NCBI RefSeq assembly: GCF_018327705.1
Contig: NZ_BNEM01000002.1
Location: 3,782,001 to 3,846,000 of the forward strand
DNA length: 64,000 nt
Direction of reading: 5' to 3'
DNA from: Catellatospora sp. TT07R-123
Lineage (GTDB): Bacteria; Actinomycetota; Actinomycetes; Mycobacteriales; Micromonosporaceae
Each line of letters begins with the position of its first letter. Position 1 is the stretch's first letter. Under the pieces are notes generated by a model. That model was given only the letters and a program-made list of their open reading frames with translations. It ran no database searches and was not told the origin of the DNA. Shown here one piece after another: positions 7,251 through 16,787 of this stretch. The position numbers and the translations under genes are program-made.

Positions 7251-9914
7251 TCAGCGGGGGTCGGGGGACGGGTCGGGGTGACGGCGGGTGAGGATGAGGT
7301 CGAGGACCAGGGCGGTCCAGCCGCACTGGTGGGCCGCGCCCAGGCCGACGCCGGTGTCGCCGTGGAAGTACTCGTAGAACAACAGGTGGTCGTTCCAGTC
7401 CGGGTGGTCGGGCAGCTGCGGATGGCGCGGGGCGTACGGCCTACCGCCCTGCCCGTCCGGCAGGAACAGCGCGATGAGCCGGTCGGACAGGTCGTCGGCG
7501 ATCTGGTCCAGCGTGAGCTTCTGCCCCGACCGGGTCGGGAACTCCACCAGCAGGTCGTCGTGGAAGAACCGGGCGTAGTGCCGGACGCCCTCGATGAGCA
7601 GGTAGTTCACCGGGAACCAGATCGGCCCGCGCCAGTTGGAGTTGCCGCCGAACAGCCCGTTGGTCGACTCGGCCGGCTCGTACCCGACCGTGAAGTCGTT
7701 GCCGCCCAGCCGCACCGTGTACGGGTTGGCCAGGTGGTGCCGCGACAGCGAGCGCAGCCCGTACGGCGACAGGAACTCCTCCTCGTCGAGCATCCGGTGC
7801 AGAATGCGCCGCAGCTGCTCCGGCCCGACCACGGCGAGCAGCCGCTGCTGCTGGCCGCCGCCCGAGATCCGCCGCGACCCGACGACCTCGCTGAACTCGG
7901 GCCGGTTGGTCAGGAACCAGCGCAGCCGGGCCGCGATCTCGGGCAGCCGCACCAGCGTGACGGAGCTGAGCGTGGTGGTGGCGCACAGCGGCAGCAGCCC
8001 GACCAGCGAGCGCACCTTCAGCGGCACCTCCCGCCCGTCGGTGCGGCGCAGCACGTCGTAGAAGAAGCCGTCCTCGTCGTCCCACAGGCCCTGGTGCGAG
8101 GCGGCGTTGGCGATGTAGGCGAAGTGCTCCAGGAACTTGGTCGCTATGTCGGTCCAGACCCGGTCGTGGGTGGCCAGGACCAGCGAGATCTCCAGCAGGT
8201 TGAGGGCGTACATCGCCATCCAGGCGGTGCCGTCGGACTGCTCCAGCACCCCGGGCACGGGCAGCGACGCGGACCGGTCGAACGGGCCGACGTTGTCCAG
8301 GCCCAGGAAGCCGCCCTCGAACAGGTTGTTGCCGCCGGTGTCCTTGCGGTTGACCCACCAGGTGAAGTTCAGCAGCAGCTTGTGCATGATCCGGGCCAGG
8401 AACGCGAAGTCGCGCGCCCCGTCGATCTCGAACACGCGCAGCGCGGCCCACGCGTGCACGGGCGGGTTGACGTCGCCGAACGCCCACTCGTAGGCCGGGA
8501 TCTGCCCGTTGGGGTGCAGGTACCAGTCGCGCAGGAGCAGCAGCAGCTGCTCCTTGGCGAAGTGCGGGTCGACCCGGGCCAGGGCGACGCAGTGGAAGGC
8601 CAGGTCCCAGGCGGCGTACCAGGGGTACTCCCACGGGTCCGGCATGGAGATCACGTCGAAGCTGGTCATGTGACGCCAGGTGTGGTTGCGCCCGTGCCTG
8701 CGGCCGTCGGGCGGCGCCGGCGAGGCCGGGTCGCCGTCGAGCCAGCGCGCCACGTCGTAGTGGTAGAACTGCTTGCCCCACATCAGGCCGGCCACCGCCT
8801 TGCGCACCACGTCGGCCTCGGCCGCGGGCGTGCCAGCGGGCACCAGCTGCGCGAAGTACGCGTCGGCCTCGGCGCGCCGGGCGTCCACGACCTCGTCGAA
8901 GTCGCCGGGCAGCGGCGGAGCCTGGCGGGCCCGGCCGCCCGGCGCGGCGACCTGGGTCAGCCGCAGCCGGATCTGCGCGGTCTCGCCCGGCGGGACGGTC
9001 AGCACGTAGTGCAGGGCGGCCTTGGTGCCGGTCCCGGCCGGGTTGACCGTGTCGGTGCCGTGCACGACGTGGTCGGCGATGCCGTCCTTGGGGAAGTCCG
9101 GCGTCTCCGCATACCCCCACAGGCGCCGCGCGTTGGTCTCGTTGTCGCAGACCAGCGGGGTGGGGTCGCCGTCGCCCTGGAGCACGAGCTGGCCCAGGAT
9201 GCGGTGGCGGGCGTGCAGCGTGCCGCCGCTGCCGACCTGCTCGACGGTGATCTCCGGCTTGTCGTCGCGGCCGGGCAGCCCCCACGACCAGGTGTTGCGG
9301 AACCACAGCGTGGGCAGCACGTGGATGGTGGCGGGCGCGGCGGCCCGGTTGGTCAGGCTGACCAGGACGCACACGTCGGTCGGCTCGGCCTTGGCGTAGT
9401 CGGCGGTGACGACCCAGTAGCGGTCGTCGGCGAAGACCCCGGTGTCGGCGAGCTCGTACTCCGGCTCGGCCCGCTCCAGCTGCCGGTTGACCGCGACCAG
9501 CTCCGAGTACGGGAACTCCCGCTGCGGGTAGTGGTAGCGCCATGACATCCACGAGTGCGTCGGCGTGGAGTCGGTGTACCACCAGTACTCCTTGGCGTCC
9601 TCGCCGTGGTTGCCCTCGTTGCCGGTCAGCCCGAACAGCCGCTCCTTGAGGATCGGGTCGACGCCGTTCCACAGCGCCAGTCCGAAGCAGAAGGTCTGCC
9701 GCTCGTCGCAGATCCCGGCGAGGCCGTCCTCGTTCCACCGGTACGCCCGCGAGCGTGCGTGGTCGTGCGGAAAGTACTCCCAGGCGGTGCCGTGCTCGCT
9801 GTAGTCCTCGCGCACGGTCCCCCAGGCCCGTTCGGAAAGGTATGGTCCCCAGGCCCGCCAGGGCTGCGCCCCGGCGTCGGCGTCGGCCAGTCTCCGGCGC
9901 TCTGCGTCGTTCAC
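7251..9914 (-). CDS. MGH1/GH63-like glycoside hydrolase (glucosidase)
   Basis: An 887-residue intracellular protein of the type usually annotated as 'glucosidase' and related to GH63 and mannosylglycerate hydrolase. A beta-rich N-terminal half (to about residue 330) precedes an (alpha/alpha)6 barrel. Barrel landmarks are [33 protein letters not shown] and [16 protein letters not shown], with the Asp in AAWDLAF a likely general acid. The substrate is unknown. The start is taken as GTG 9914, which has GGGGAG eight bases ahead; a longer frame to 10028 would run across the divergent gene start. It is divergent from a GH133 enzyme and convergent with phosphofructokinase, consistent with intracellular oligosaccharide or glucan breakdown. 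Confidence 0.85.
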   Translation of the reverse strand: MNDAERRRLADADAGAQPWRAWGPYLSERAWGTVREDYSEHGTAWEYFPHDHARSRAYRWNEDGLAGICDERQTFCFGLALWNGVDPILKERLFGLTGNEGNHGEDAKEYWWYTDSTPTHSWMSWRYHYPQREFPYSELVAVNRQLERAEPEYELADTGVFADDRYWVVTADYAKAEPTDVCVLVSLTNRAAAPATIHVLPTLWFRNTWSWGLPGRDDKPEITVEQVGSGGTLHARHRILGQLVLQGDGDPTPLVCDNETNARRLWGYAETPDFPKDGIADHVVHGTDTVNPAGTGTKAALHYVLTVPPGETAQIRLRLTQVAAPGGRARQAPPLPGDFDEVVDARRAEADAYFAQLVPAGTPAAEADVVRKAVAGLMWGKQFYHYDVARWLDGDPASPAPPDGRRHGRNHTWRHMTSFDVISMPDPWEYPWYAAWDLAFHCVALARVDPHFAKEQLLLLLRDWYLHPNGQIPAYEWAFGDVNPPVHAWAALRVFEIDGARDFAFLARIMHKLLLNFTWWVNRKDTGGNNLFEGGFLGLDNVGPFDRSASLPVPGVLEQSDGTAWMAMYALNLLEISLVLATHDRVWTDIATKFLEHFAYIANAASHQGLWDDEDGFFYDVLRRTDGREVPLKVRSLVGLLPLCATTTLSSVTLVRLPEIAARLRWFLTNRPEFSEVVGSRRISGGGQQQRLLAVVGPEQLRRILHRMLDEEEFLSPYGLRSLSRHHLANPYTVRLGGNDFTVGYEPAESTNGLFGGNSNWRGPIWFPVNYLLIEGVRHYARFFHDDLLVEFPTRSGQKLTLDQIADDLSDRLIALFLPDGQGGRPYAPRHPQLPDHPDWNDHLLFYEYFHGDTGVGLGAAHQCGWTALVLDLILTRRHPDPSPDPR

Positions 9915-9936
9915 CCGGCGATTCTCCCCTGCCCGT

Positions 9937-9954
9937 GTTACACCTTTGTGCAAC
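9937..9954. promoter_or_regulatory. Inverted repeat between divergent glycosidase genes
   Basis: GTTACAC, four bases, GTGCAAC forms an 18-base inverted repeat with one mismatch. It lies midway between the two divergent glycoside-hydrolase starts, so it could be an operator controlling both. The regulator is not identified. Confidence 0.35.
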
Positions 9955-10014
9955 TTACGTCTGAGTCGCGCGATCACTGTCCCGACAGGCCCGGTCTTTG
10001 ACAGAGTTGGCGGT

Positions 10015-11904
10015 ATGCGATTCGGCACCCAGATCTGCGGTGATCTCTCCCTCGGCGGCCAGCGCGAATGGCTGGTGGCCGACGGTCGCGGCGGCTACGC
10101 CATGGGCACGGTCAGCGGGCTGCGCACCCGCCGCTACCACGCGCTGCTGGTGGTGCCCGGGGACACGCCGGCGACCCGCCACGTCGGACTGGCCGCGCTG
10201 GACCCGGTGCTGCGCCTGCCCGGCGGCGAGATCGTGCGGCTGGGCAGCCACGAGTGGGCCGACGGCGCGCTCGACCCGCGCGGCCACGCGCTGCTGGAGG
10301 AGTTCACGCTGGTCGGCGGCCTGCCGCGGTGGCGCTGGCGGATCGGTGCCACGGTGCTCGAACGCGAGCTGGCGGTCCGGCACGGCACCTCCTGCGTCGC
10401 GGTGGTGCACCGGCTGGTCAGCGGTGGCCCGGTCGAGCTGGAGCTGGAGGCGCTGTGCACGTGGCGCGACCAGCACGGTGAGCGCGGCGCCGGGCACCTG
10501 GACGTGCGCGAGGTCGCGGGCGGCGCGGTGGTCGAAGGGGCGTACCGGCTGCGCGGGCCGGGCTGGCGGCCCGACGGCACCTGGCTGCGGGGCGTGCACC
10601 ACCGGATGGAGGCCGCGCGGGGGTACGTACCGAACGAGGATCTGCTGCTGGCGGGCCGGTTCGGCGGTGTGCTGACCGCGCCCGGCGACACGGTCGAGGT
10701 GGTCGCCTGGGCCGGGGACCTGTCCGCCGAGCCGGCGCCCGCGGCCGAGCTCGTCGCGGCGGAGCACCGGCGGCGGCGCGAGCTGGTGGCCGCGCTGGGT
10801 TCGGCCGATCCGGACGTCGCGACGCTGGCGCTGGCCGCGGACGCGTTCGTGGTGCGCACCGCGCACGGGCCGGACGTGGTGGCGGGCTACCCGTGGTTCG
10901 GCGCCTGGTCGCGCGACACGATGACGTCGTACGAGGGGCTGTTCCTGGTAACCGGGCGGCACGAGCAGGGGCGGGACCTGCTGCGCGGATACGCCGCGAC
11001 GCTGAGCGAGGGCATGCTCGCCAACACCGCCGACGGCGGCACGGTCGGCCACAACACCGCCGACGCGACCCTGTGGTTCCTGCACGCGATCGACCGGCAC
11101 GTGCAGGCGACCGGCGACGACGACCTGGCCGCCGAGCTGGTCCCGGCGCTGGACGGCGTGCTGGCCGCGCACCTGCGGGGCACCCGCTACGGCATCAAGG
11201 TGGACGAGAGCGACGGGCTGCTGGTGCAGGGCGCCGACGGTGAGGCCCTGACCTGGATGGACGCCCGGGTCGGCGGGGTGCCGGTGACGCAGCGGGCCGG
11301 CAAGGCCGTCGACGTCAACGCGCTGTGGTGCAACGGGCTGGCCGCGCTGGCGAAGCTGCGCGAGCGGGCCGGGGTGAGCAGCGACGACGTGCGGCGGCGG
11401 CTGGCGGTGACGGCGGCGGCCTTCCGGCGCCGGTTCCCCGCCCCGCAGGGCTGGCTCTACGACGTGCTCGATCCCGACGACGCCGCGCTGCGGCCCAATC
11501 AGCTGCTGGCGTGGTCGCTGCCGTACGCCCCGATGGAGCCGGACCCGGCGGCGCTGCGCCGCATCGGCGACGCGCTGCTGACCCCGCTCGGCCCGCGCAG
11601 CCTCGACCCGGACGACCCGGCGTATCGCGCACATCACAGCGGCACGATGGCCGACCGGGACCGGGCCTACCACCAGGGCACGGTCTGGCCGTGGCTGATG
11701 GGGCCATACGCCCAGGCGCTGCGCAACGCATCGCTGCCCATCGACGATCTGCTGGCCGGAATGCGCGCCCACCTGGGCGATTACGGTCTGGGCTCGATCA
11801 GCGAGACCGCGGACGGGGCGCCGCCGCACGCCGCGACGGGCTGTCCCTCGCAGGCCTGGAGCGTAGCAGAAAATCTACGCATTCTGCTCATCTCTACTCA
11901 CTAG
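10015..11904 (+). CDS. Amylo-alpha-1,6-glucosidase-like enzyme (GH133)
   Basis: A 629-residue protein matching the archaeal/bacterial glycogen-debranching family. An N-terminal domain (SLGGQREWLVADGRGGYAMG, residues 10-30) leads to a C-terminal (alpha/alpha)6 barrel from about residue 270. Barrel motifs include GYPWFGAWSRDTM, NTADGTVGHNTAD-like residues and TWMDAR, and the C-terminal ISETADG and CPSQAWSVAE segments. Members remove alpha-1,6-linked glucose branches of glycogen-like glucans. The ATG at 10015 begins right before the conserved domain; longer starts would overlap the operator region. It reads toward GT4 and GlgB, so degradation and synthesis genes are grouped. Confidence 0.87.
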   Translation: MRFGTQICGDLSLGGQREWLVADGRGGYAMGTVSGLRTRRYHALLVVPGDTPATRHVGLAALDPVLRLPGGEIVRLGSHEWADGALDPRGHALLEEFTLVGGLPRWRWRIGATVLERELAVRHGTSCVAVVHRLVSGGPVELELEALCTWRDQHGERGAGHLDVREVAGGAVVEGAYRLRGPGWRPDGTWLRGVHHRMEAARGYVPNEDLLLAGRFGGVLTAPGDTVEVVAWAGDLSAEPAPAAELVAAEHRRRRELVAALGSADPDVATLALAADAFVVRTAHGPDVVAGYPWFGAWSRDTMTSYEGLFLVTGRHEQGRDLLRGYAATLSEGMLANTADGGTVGHNTADATLWFLHAIDRHVQATGDDDLAAELVPALDGVLAAHLRGTRYGIKVDESDGLLVQGADGEALTWMDARVGGVPVTQRAGKAVDVNALWCNGLAALAKLRERAGVSSDDVRRRLAVTAAAFRRRFPAPQGWLYDVLDPDDAALRPNQLLAWSLPYAPMEPDPAALRRIGDALLTPLGPRSLDPDDPAYRAHHSGTMADRDRAYHQGTVWPWLMGPYAQALRNASLPIDDLLAGMRAHLGDYGLGSISETADGAPPHAATGCPSQAWSVAENLRILLISTH

Positions 11905-11989
11905 TAGCAGAGCGTAACAGACACGAAACAAAAGGTCCCCAGCTGGCAATACCCATCCGCCAGACTGTGCACAACCCCAACGGCGTACC

Positions 11990-12008
11990 GACACCTGTGG
12001 CAGGTGTC
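11990..12008. promoter_or_regulatory. Perfect inverted repeat upstream of GT4-glgB
   Basis: GACACCTG, three bases, CAGGTGTC is a perfect 8+3+8 inverted repeat, about 40 bases before the GT4 start. It is a good operator candidate for the GT4-glgB operon; a small hairpin in the leader is an alternative. Confidence 0.4.
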
Positions 12009-12048
12009 CCGTTCCGTATGCCCGGGTTGTCACTGCGAGGGGGCCCGC

Positions 12049-13368
12049 ATGACCATGACCATGCCCATCGCATCGGAACCGCTGGCGGCACCGAAGCCGC
12101 TTCGGATCATGATGCTTTCCTGGGAGTACCCGCCGGTCGTCGTCGGCGGGCTGGGCCGGCACGTCCACGCGCTGGCGACGTCGCTGGTGCGCTCCGGGCA
12201 CCAGGTCACCGTGGTGACCCGGCACGCGCCGGGCGCCCCGCTGGAGGAGTACGCCGAAGGTGTGCGCATCGTGCGCGCCCCGGAGGACCCGCCGCTGTTC
12301 CCGCTGGCCACGCCGACGCTGCTGGCCTGGACGATGGCGTTCAACCACACGCTGACCCGGGCGGCGCTGCGCGCGGCCGAGACCGACCACTACGACGTGG
12401 TCCACGGGCACGACTGGCTGGTCACGCACACCGCCGTGACGCTGGCCGAGCACCTGGGCCGGCCGCTGGTGGCCACGGTGCACGCCACCGAGGCCGGGCG
12501 GCACCAAGGCTGGCTGCCCGACGAGCTGAACAAGAGCATCCACTCGGTGGAATGGTGGCTGGGCCACCGCGCCTGCCGGGTGCTGGTCTGCTCGGAGTAC
12601 ATGCGGTGGGAGGTCACCCGCCTGCTCCAGCTGCCGATGAGCAAGGTCGACGTGATCCCCAACGGCGTGAACGGCAAGGTCTGGAAGGCGCCCGCGCAGA
12701 AGGTCAAGGAGGCCCGCTCGCGCTTCGCCGGAGACGGCCCGCTGGTCGGCTTCGCCGGGCGGCTGGTGTACGAGAAGGGCGTCCAGCACCTGGTTGACGC
12801 CGTGCCGCAGCTCGCCGACGAGCACCCGGGCCTCAAGGTGATCATCGCCGGGGACGGCCCCTACCGCGAGGAGCTCCAGGAGGCGACCCGGCGGCTCAAG
12901 CTCAACAAGACGGTCGACTTCATCGGGTTCCAGTCCGAGCGGGAGCTGCCGGCGCTGCTGGCCGCCACCGACACCACCGTGGTGCCGTCGCTGTACGAGC
13001 CGTTCGGCATGGTCGCCCTGGAGGCGGCGGCCGCGGGCGCCCCGCTGGCGGTGGCCGCGACCGGAGGCCTGGCCGAGATCGTTGAACCTGGCGTGACTGG
13101 AATGACCTTCCCCCACAGCGACCCCGCGGCGCTGGCCGGCGCGGTCGGCACGCTGCTGGCCGAGCCCAAGCGGGCCAAGCAGATCGCCCGGCGGGCGCTG
13201 ACCATGGTGTCGGAGAAGTACGGCTGGCAGTCCATCGCCGACCGCACCGTCGCCTCGTACCGGGCCGCCATCCATGAGGAGCCGCTGTTCCAGGCGGAGC
13301 GGCTGGCCGAGCAGACCGGCGGCGAGCGGCAGCTCATCGTCGTACCGGATGGGAACCTGCTGCGATGA
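12049..13368 (+). CDS. GT4 family glycosyltransferase, glycogen synthase-like
   Basis: A 439-residue GT-B enzyme. The N-terminal domain starts RIMMLSWEYPPVVVGGLGRHV, the GGLG donor-site loop typical of glycogen/starch synthases. Later motifs are VHGHDWL, VIPNGVN, GFAGRLVYEKGV and the retaining-GT EPFGMVALE pair of glutamates near residue 320. These enzymes transfer glucose, often from ADP- or UDP-glucose, onto a growing alpha-1,4-glucan. The gene overlaps glgB by four bases (ATGA), strongly suggesting that its product is the linear glucan that GlgB branches. The ATG at 12049 has GAGGGGG ahead. Two further in-frame ATG codons follow within six residues, so the exact start is slightly uncertain. 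Classic GlgA or GlgM function cannot be separated by reading alone. Confidence 0.85.
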   Translation: MTMTMPIASEPLAAPKPLRIMMLSWEYPPVVVGGLGRHVHALATSLVRSGHQVTVVTRHAPGAPLEEYAEGVRIVRAPEDPPLFPLATPTLLAWTMAFNHTLTRAALRAAETDHYDVVHGHDWLVTHTAVTLAEHLGRPLVATVHATEAGRHQGWLPDELNKSIHSVEWWLGHRACRVLVCSEYMRWEVTRLLQLPMSKVDVIPNGVNGKVWKAPAQKVKEARSRFAGDGPLVGFAGRLVYEKGVQHLVDAVPQLADEHPGLKVIIAGDGPYREELQEATRRLKLNKTVDFIGFQSERELPALLAATDTTVVPSLYEPFGMVALEAAAAGAPLAVAATGGLAEIVEPGVTGMTFPHSDPAALAGAVGTLLAEPKRAKQIARRALTMVSEKYGWQSIADRTVASYRAAIHEEPLFQAERLAEQTGGERQLIVVPDGNLLR

Positions 13369-15209
13369 GCACGCTGATCGGCGACCTGGACCTGTTCCTG
13401 ATCGGCGAGGGCCGCCACGAGAAGCTGTGGCAGGTGCTCGGCGCGCACCCGCAGCCCGAGGGTGCGGGCTGGCGCTTCGCCGTGTGGGCGCCCAACGCCA
13501 AGGCCGTGCAGGTGATCGGCGACTTCTCCGGCTGGTGGCCCGCCGACGGCGTCGACCTGCACCCGCAGGGCGGCAGCGGGATCTGGGCCGGGGTCGTGCC
13601 GCACGCCCAAGCCGGGCAGACCTACCGGTTCCGCGTGCACGGCGCCGACGGCCGCTGGACCTACCGGTCCGACCCGCTCGCGTTCGCCACGCAGTGCCCC
13701 CCGGAGAACGCCTCGGTCCTGTACGCCTCGGACTACACCTGGAACGACGACGCCTGGATGGCCAAGCGGGCGAAGGTCCGCGACCACCACGCCCGGCCGA
13801 TGAGCGTGTACGAGGTGCACCTCGGCTCGTGGCGGCCGGGGCTGTCGTACAAGGAGCTCGCCGACCAGCTGGTGGACTACGTCACCGACCTGGGCTTCAC
13901 GCACGTGGAGTTCCTGCCGGTGATGGAGCACCCGTTCGGCGGCTCGTGGGGCTACCAGATCACCGGGTTCTACGCCCCGACCGCCCGCTTCGGCACGCCC
14001 GACGAGTTCCGGCACCTGGTCGACCGCCTGCACCAGGCCGGGGTCTCGGTGCTGCTGGACTGGGTGCCCGCGCACTTCCCCCGCGACGAGTGGGCCCTGG
14101 CCCGCTTCGACGGCACCCCCCTCTACGAGCACGAGGACTGGCAGCGCGGCGAGCACCCCGACTGGGGCACGTTCGTCTTCAACTACGGCCGCCGCGAGGT
14201 GCGCAACTTCCTGGTCGCCAACGCCCGCTACTGGTGCGAGGAGTTCCACGTCGACGGCCTGCGCGTGGACGCGGTCGCCTCGATGCTGTACCTGGACTAC
14301 TCGCGCCAGGACGGCCAGTGGACCCCGAACGTCGACGGCGGCAACACGTACCTGGAGGCGGTGGACTTCATCAAGGAGCTCAACACCGCCGTCTACGCCG
14401 ACAACCCGGGCGTGCTGACCGTCGCCGAGGAGTCCACGGCGTGGCCGGGCGTCTCCCGGCCGGTCGAGTGGGGCGGCCTGGGCTTCGGCATGAAGTGGAA
14501 CATGGGCTGGATGCACGACACGCTGGAGTACGTCCAGCGCGACCCGGCGCACCGCAGCTACCACCACGGCGACCTGACCTGGCCCAGCATGTACGCCTTC
14601 GACGAGCAGTGGGTGCTGCCGCTCAGCCACGACGAGGTGGTGCACGGCAAGCGCTCGCTCGTGGGCAAGCTGCCCGGCGACCGCTGGCAGCGGCTGGCCG
14701 GCCTGCGCGGGCTACTCGGCTACATGTACGCCTTCCCCGGCAAGAAGCTGCTGTTCATGGGCGCCGAACTGGCCCAGGAGAGCGAGTGGAGCGAGCAGTG
14801 GGGCCTGGACTGGGCCCACGCCGAATACCACGGCGACCTGCGCCCGCTGGTGCGCGACCTGAACCGGCTCTACGCCGACAGCGCCGCGCTGTGGGCCCGC
14901 GACACCGAGCCGGAGGGTTTCAGCTGGATCGACCCGCACGACTCCGGCACCAACACGCTGTCGTTCGTGCGGCACGGCAAGACCTCGAAGAAGCTGATCG
15001 CCTGCGTGGTCAACTTCTCCGGCATCCCGCTGAACGACCACCGGATCACCCTGCCCCGGCCGGGATCCTGGCGTGAAGTGATCAATACGGACGCCGAGAT
15101 CTACGGCGGGTCGGGGGTGGGCAACCTCGGCCGCATCCGCACCGACGGCGACGGCGAGGTGACCATCGGCATCGGGCCGTACGCGGCGGTGTGGTTCAGC
15201 CCCGTCTGA
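13365..15209 (+). CDS. glgB: 1,4-alpha-glucan branching enzyme
   Basis: A 614-residue GH13 enzyme. An N-terminal CBM48-like domain (FAVWAPNAKAVQVIGDFSGW, about 37-57) precedes the catalytic barrel. Catalytic residues are visible: nucleophile Asp302 in GLRVDAVASML, acid/base Glu355 in VAEEST, and His422-Asp423 in LSHDEVVHGKR. It cuts an alpha-1,4-glucan and re-attaches the fragment by an alpha-1,6 bond. The protein lacks the extra N1 module of about 100 residues found in E. coli GlgB, so it is the short type. It starts inside the last codons of the GT4 gene and is followed by a strong hairpin. Confidence 0.93.
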   Translation: MSTLIGDLDLFLIGEGRHEKLWQVLGAHPQPEGAGWRFAVWAPNAKAVQVIGDFSGWWPADGVDLHPQGGSGIWAGVVPHAQAGQTYRFRVHGADGRWTYRSDPLAFATQCPPENASVLYASDYTWNDDAWMAKRAKVRDHHARPMSVYEVHLGSWRPGLSYKELADQLVDYVTDLGFTHVEFLPVMEHPFGGSWGYQITGFYAPTARFGTPDEFRHLVDRLHQAGVSVLLDWVPAHFPRDEWALARFDGTPLYEHEDWQRGEHPDWGTFVFNYGRREVRNFLVANARYWCEEFHVDGLRVDAVASMLYLDYSRQDGQWTPNVDGGNTYLEAVDFIKELNTAVYADNPGVLTVAEESTAWPGVSRPVEWGGLGFGMKWNMGWMHDTLEYVQRDPAHRSYHHGDLTWPSMYAFDEQWVLPLSHDEVVHGKRSLVGKLPGDRWQRLAGLRGLLGYMYAFPGKKLLFMGAELAQESEWSEQWGLDWAHAEYHGDLRPLVRDLNRLYADSAALWARDTEPEGFSWIDPHDSGTNTLSFVRHGKTSKKLIACVVNFSGIPLNDHRITLPRPGSWREVINTDAEIYGGSGVGNLGRIRTDGDGEVTIGIGPYAAVWFSPV

Positions 15210-15229
15210 CACGCCGGGACGCGACACGC

Positions 15230-15276
15230 GCGAAGCGGTGACCGGAGGCCGGTATCGGCGCCGGTCACCGCTTCGC
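15230..15276 (+). terminator. Hairpin terminator after glgB
   Basis: Perfect 16-base arms (15230-15245 GCGAAGCGGTGACCGG and 15261-15276) enclose a 15-base loop, 20 bases after the glgB stop. There is no T-tract directly after it, as is common in actinomycetes. Confidence 0.7.
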
Positions 15277-15412
15277 ATACGTCGAGAACGTTAAAAACTC
15301 CAGATCGGATGCTGCGTGTCCGCGCCGGGGTAAGTAGTATCAGCCGCGGCTGCGCCCTCATGTCCGGCGGATCTCCGGGCGCGGTCGTCCCCCGGCGCGC
15401 TTGAGAGGTCGC

Positions 15413-16003
15413 ATGCTCCAACGCTCCCTGCCACCCACCACGATCAAGATCCTGATCGCGGGCGGGTTCGGCGCCGGAAAGACCACGCTGGTGGGCACGG
15501 TGAGCGAGGTGCTGCCGCTGCACACCGAAGAGGTGCTGACCACCGCCGGAGCGGCCGACGACGACCTGTCCGGCGTGGAGGGCAAGCGCACCACCACCGT
15601 GACGATGGACTTCGGCCGCATCACCATCGGCGACAACATCGTGCTCTACCTGTTCGGCACGCCGGGCCAGGAGCGCTTCAAGTTCCTGTGGGACGAGCTG
15701 GCCGTGGGCGCGCTGGGCGGGGTCGTGCTCGCCGACACGCGGCGCCTGGCCGACAGCTTCCCCTCGATCGACTACTTCGAGAAGCGGGGCACGCCGTTCA
15801 TCGTCGCCGTGAACTGCTTCCACGGCGCGCAGCCGTTCTCGGTGGCCGCGGTGCGCACCGCGCTGACGCTGGACGCCGACGTCCCCGTGGTCATGTGCGA
15901 CGTGCGCGACCGCCGCTCGGGCCGCGAGGTGCTGGTCGCGCTGATCGAGCACGTGCGCTCGCTGATCCTGGGGCCGGACTACTCGCCCGTCGGGGCGCCC
16001 TGA
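15413..16003 (+). CDS. Conservon-type small GTP-binding protein (CvnD-like)
   Basis: A 196-residue protein with a P-loop GGFGAGKTT (17-25) and the G3 motif FGTPGQERF (81-89). The usual NKxD guanine-specificity motif is replaced by VNCFHG (about 133-138), as in the Streptomyces CvnD family. In known conservons this GTPase follows a sensor kinase-like CvnA, a roadblock CvnB and a DUF742 CvnC, and the set acts as a membrane signalling complex. None of those partners is next to it here, so it is an orphan unit. AGAGG precedes the ATG at 15413; a TTG at 15401 is possible but less likely. Its 3' end overlaps the convergent TetR gene by 25 bases. Confidence 0.85.
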   Translation: MLQRSLPPTTIKILIAGGFGAGKTTLVGTVSEVLPLHTEEVLTTAGAADDDLSGVEGKRTTTVTMDFGRITIGDNIVLYLFGTPGQERFKFLWDELAVGALGGVVLADTRRLADSFPSIDYFEKRGTPFIVAVNCFHGAQPFSVAAVRTALTLDADVPVVMCDVRDRRSGREVLVALIEHVRSLILGPDYSPVGAP

Positions 16004-16743
16004 CCCCGCGCCGGCCGCGCCGGGACCAGCCTGGCCAGGCCGCCGATCAGCAGCTCCAGCCCGAACTCGAACCGCTCGTCCCCGCCACCGGACATCATCT
16101 CGTCGATGTGTGCGGTGAAGAACGGGAACCGCGCCGCGGGAAGGCTGCGGAAGTAGTCGCCGAGTTGCCCGAAGTACTGCTGGATGAACTCGTCCTCCGT
16201 GGCGCCCATGGCCCGCTGCCGGGCCCGGTACAGCGACCCCTCGTAGGCGTCGGAGGTCAGGTACAGCCCGATCCGGTCCACCGCCCAGGCGGCCTGCTGC
16301 GGCGGCATGCCCGCGCTGATGAGGATGCCCAGCATCGTGTCGGTTATCCGCAGCGCGTTCGGGCCGGTGGGCACGTTGGCCAGGGCGACCTGGGCGATCT
16401 CGCCGTGGGTGCTCAGCACCCGGTACGACTCCCGGGCCAGCTCGCGGATCTGGTCCTGCCACCGGTCGGGATCGGGCGGCTCGGGCAGGCGGATCTCGCC
16501 GACGATGCGGTCGTAGGCCAGATCCAGCAGCTCGTCCTTGTTGGCGACGTGCGCGTACAGCGAGGCGGCGCCGGTGCCCAGCTCCTCGGCGATCCGACGC
16601 ATGCTGACCGCCTCCAGGCCCTCGCGGTCGAGCACGGCCAGCGCCGCGTCGACGATCGCGTCCTGGCTCAGCGGCCGCCTGCCCGACGAGCTGCGCGAAC
16701 GTCGCCACGGCGGCGCGGGGATCTCCGGGGTGGGGGCGACCAT
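15979..16743 (-). CDS. TetR/AcrR-family transcriptional repressor
   Basis: A 254-residue regulator. An N-terminal helix-turn-helix (about residues 22-70) reads through DAALAVLDREGLEAVSMRRI and LGTGAASLYAHVANKDELL, followed by a TetR C-terminal ligand domain that is helical to the end. It is divergent from a DHA2 drug transporter, the standard arrangement for a repressor of an efflux pump induced by its substrate. ATG 16743 is chosen over ATG 16752 because TACGAT sits seven bases ahead of it and overlaps the other codon, implying a leaderless mRNA. Three GAACnnnGTTC sites lie between the two genes and would allow autoregulation. Confidence 0.88.
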   Translation of the reverse strand: MVAPTPEIPAPPWRRSRSSSGRRPLSQDAIVDAALAVLDREGLEAVSMRRIAEELGTGAASLYAHVANKDELLDLAYDRIVGEIRLPEPPDPDRWQDQIRELARESYRVLSTHGEIAQVALANVPTGPNALRITDTMLGILISAGMPPQQAAWAVDRIGLYLTSDAYEGSLYRARQRAMGATEDEFIQQYFGQLGDYFRSLPAARFPFFTAHIDEMMSGGGDERFEFGLELLIGGLARLVPARPARGQGAPTGE

Positions 16744-16750
16744 GACAGCC

Positions 16751-16756
16751 ATCGTA
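16751..16756 (-). promoter_or_regulatory. -10 box of leaderless tetR-type gene
   Basis: TACGAT on the minus strand lies seven bases before ATG 16743. It rules against the alternative ATG 16752, which falls inside the box. Confidence 0.45.
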
Positions 16757-16757
16757 G

Positions 16758-16787
16758 TTGACGCGAACGCCGTTCGGTAGGTAGAAC
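16758..16787 (+). promoter_or_regulatory. Promoter of the MFS efflux gene
   Basis: TTGACG (16758-16763) and TAGAAC (16782-16787) are separated by 18 bases. Operator site 1 lies in the spacer and site 2 overlaps the -10, so bound repressor would block RNA polymerase. Confidence 0.5.

Noticed and set aside
9915..10028. Longer N-terminus for the GH63-like enzyme
   Set aside because: It would cover the divergent GH133 promoter and start, while GTG 9914 has a good ribosome site.
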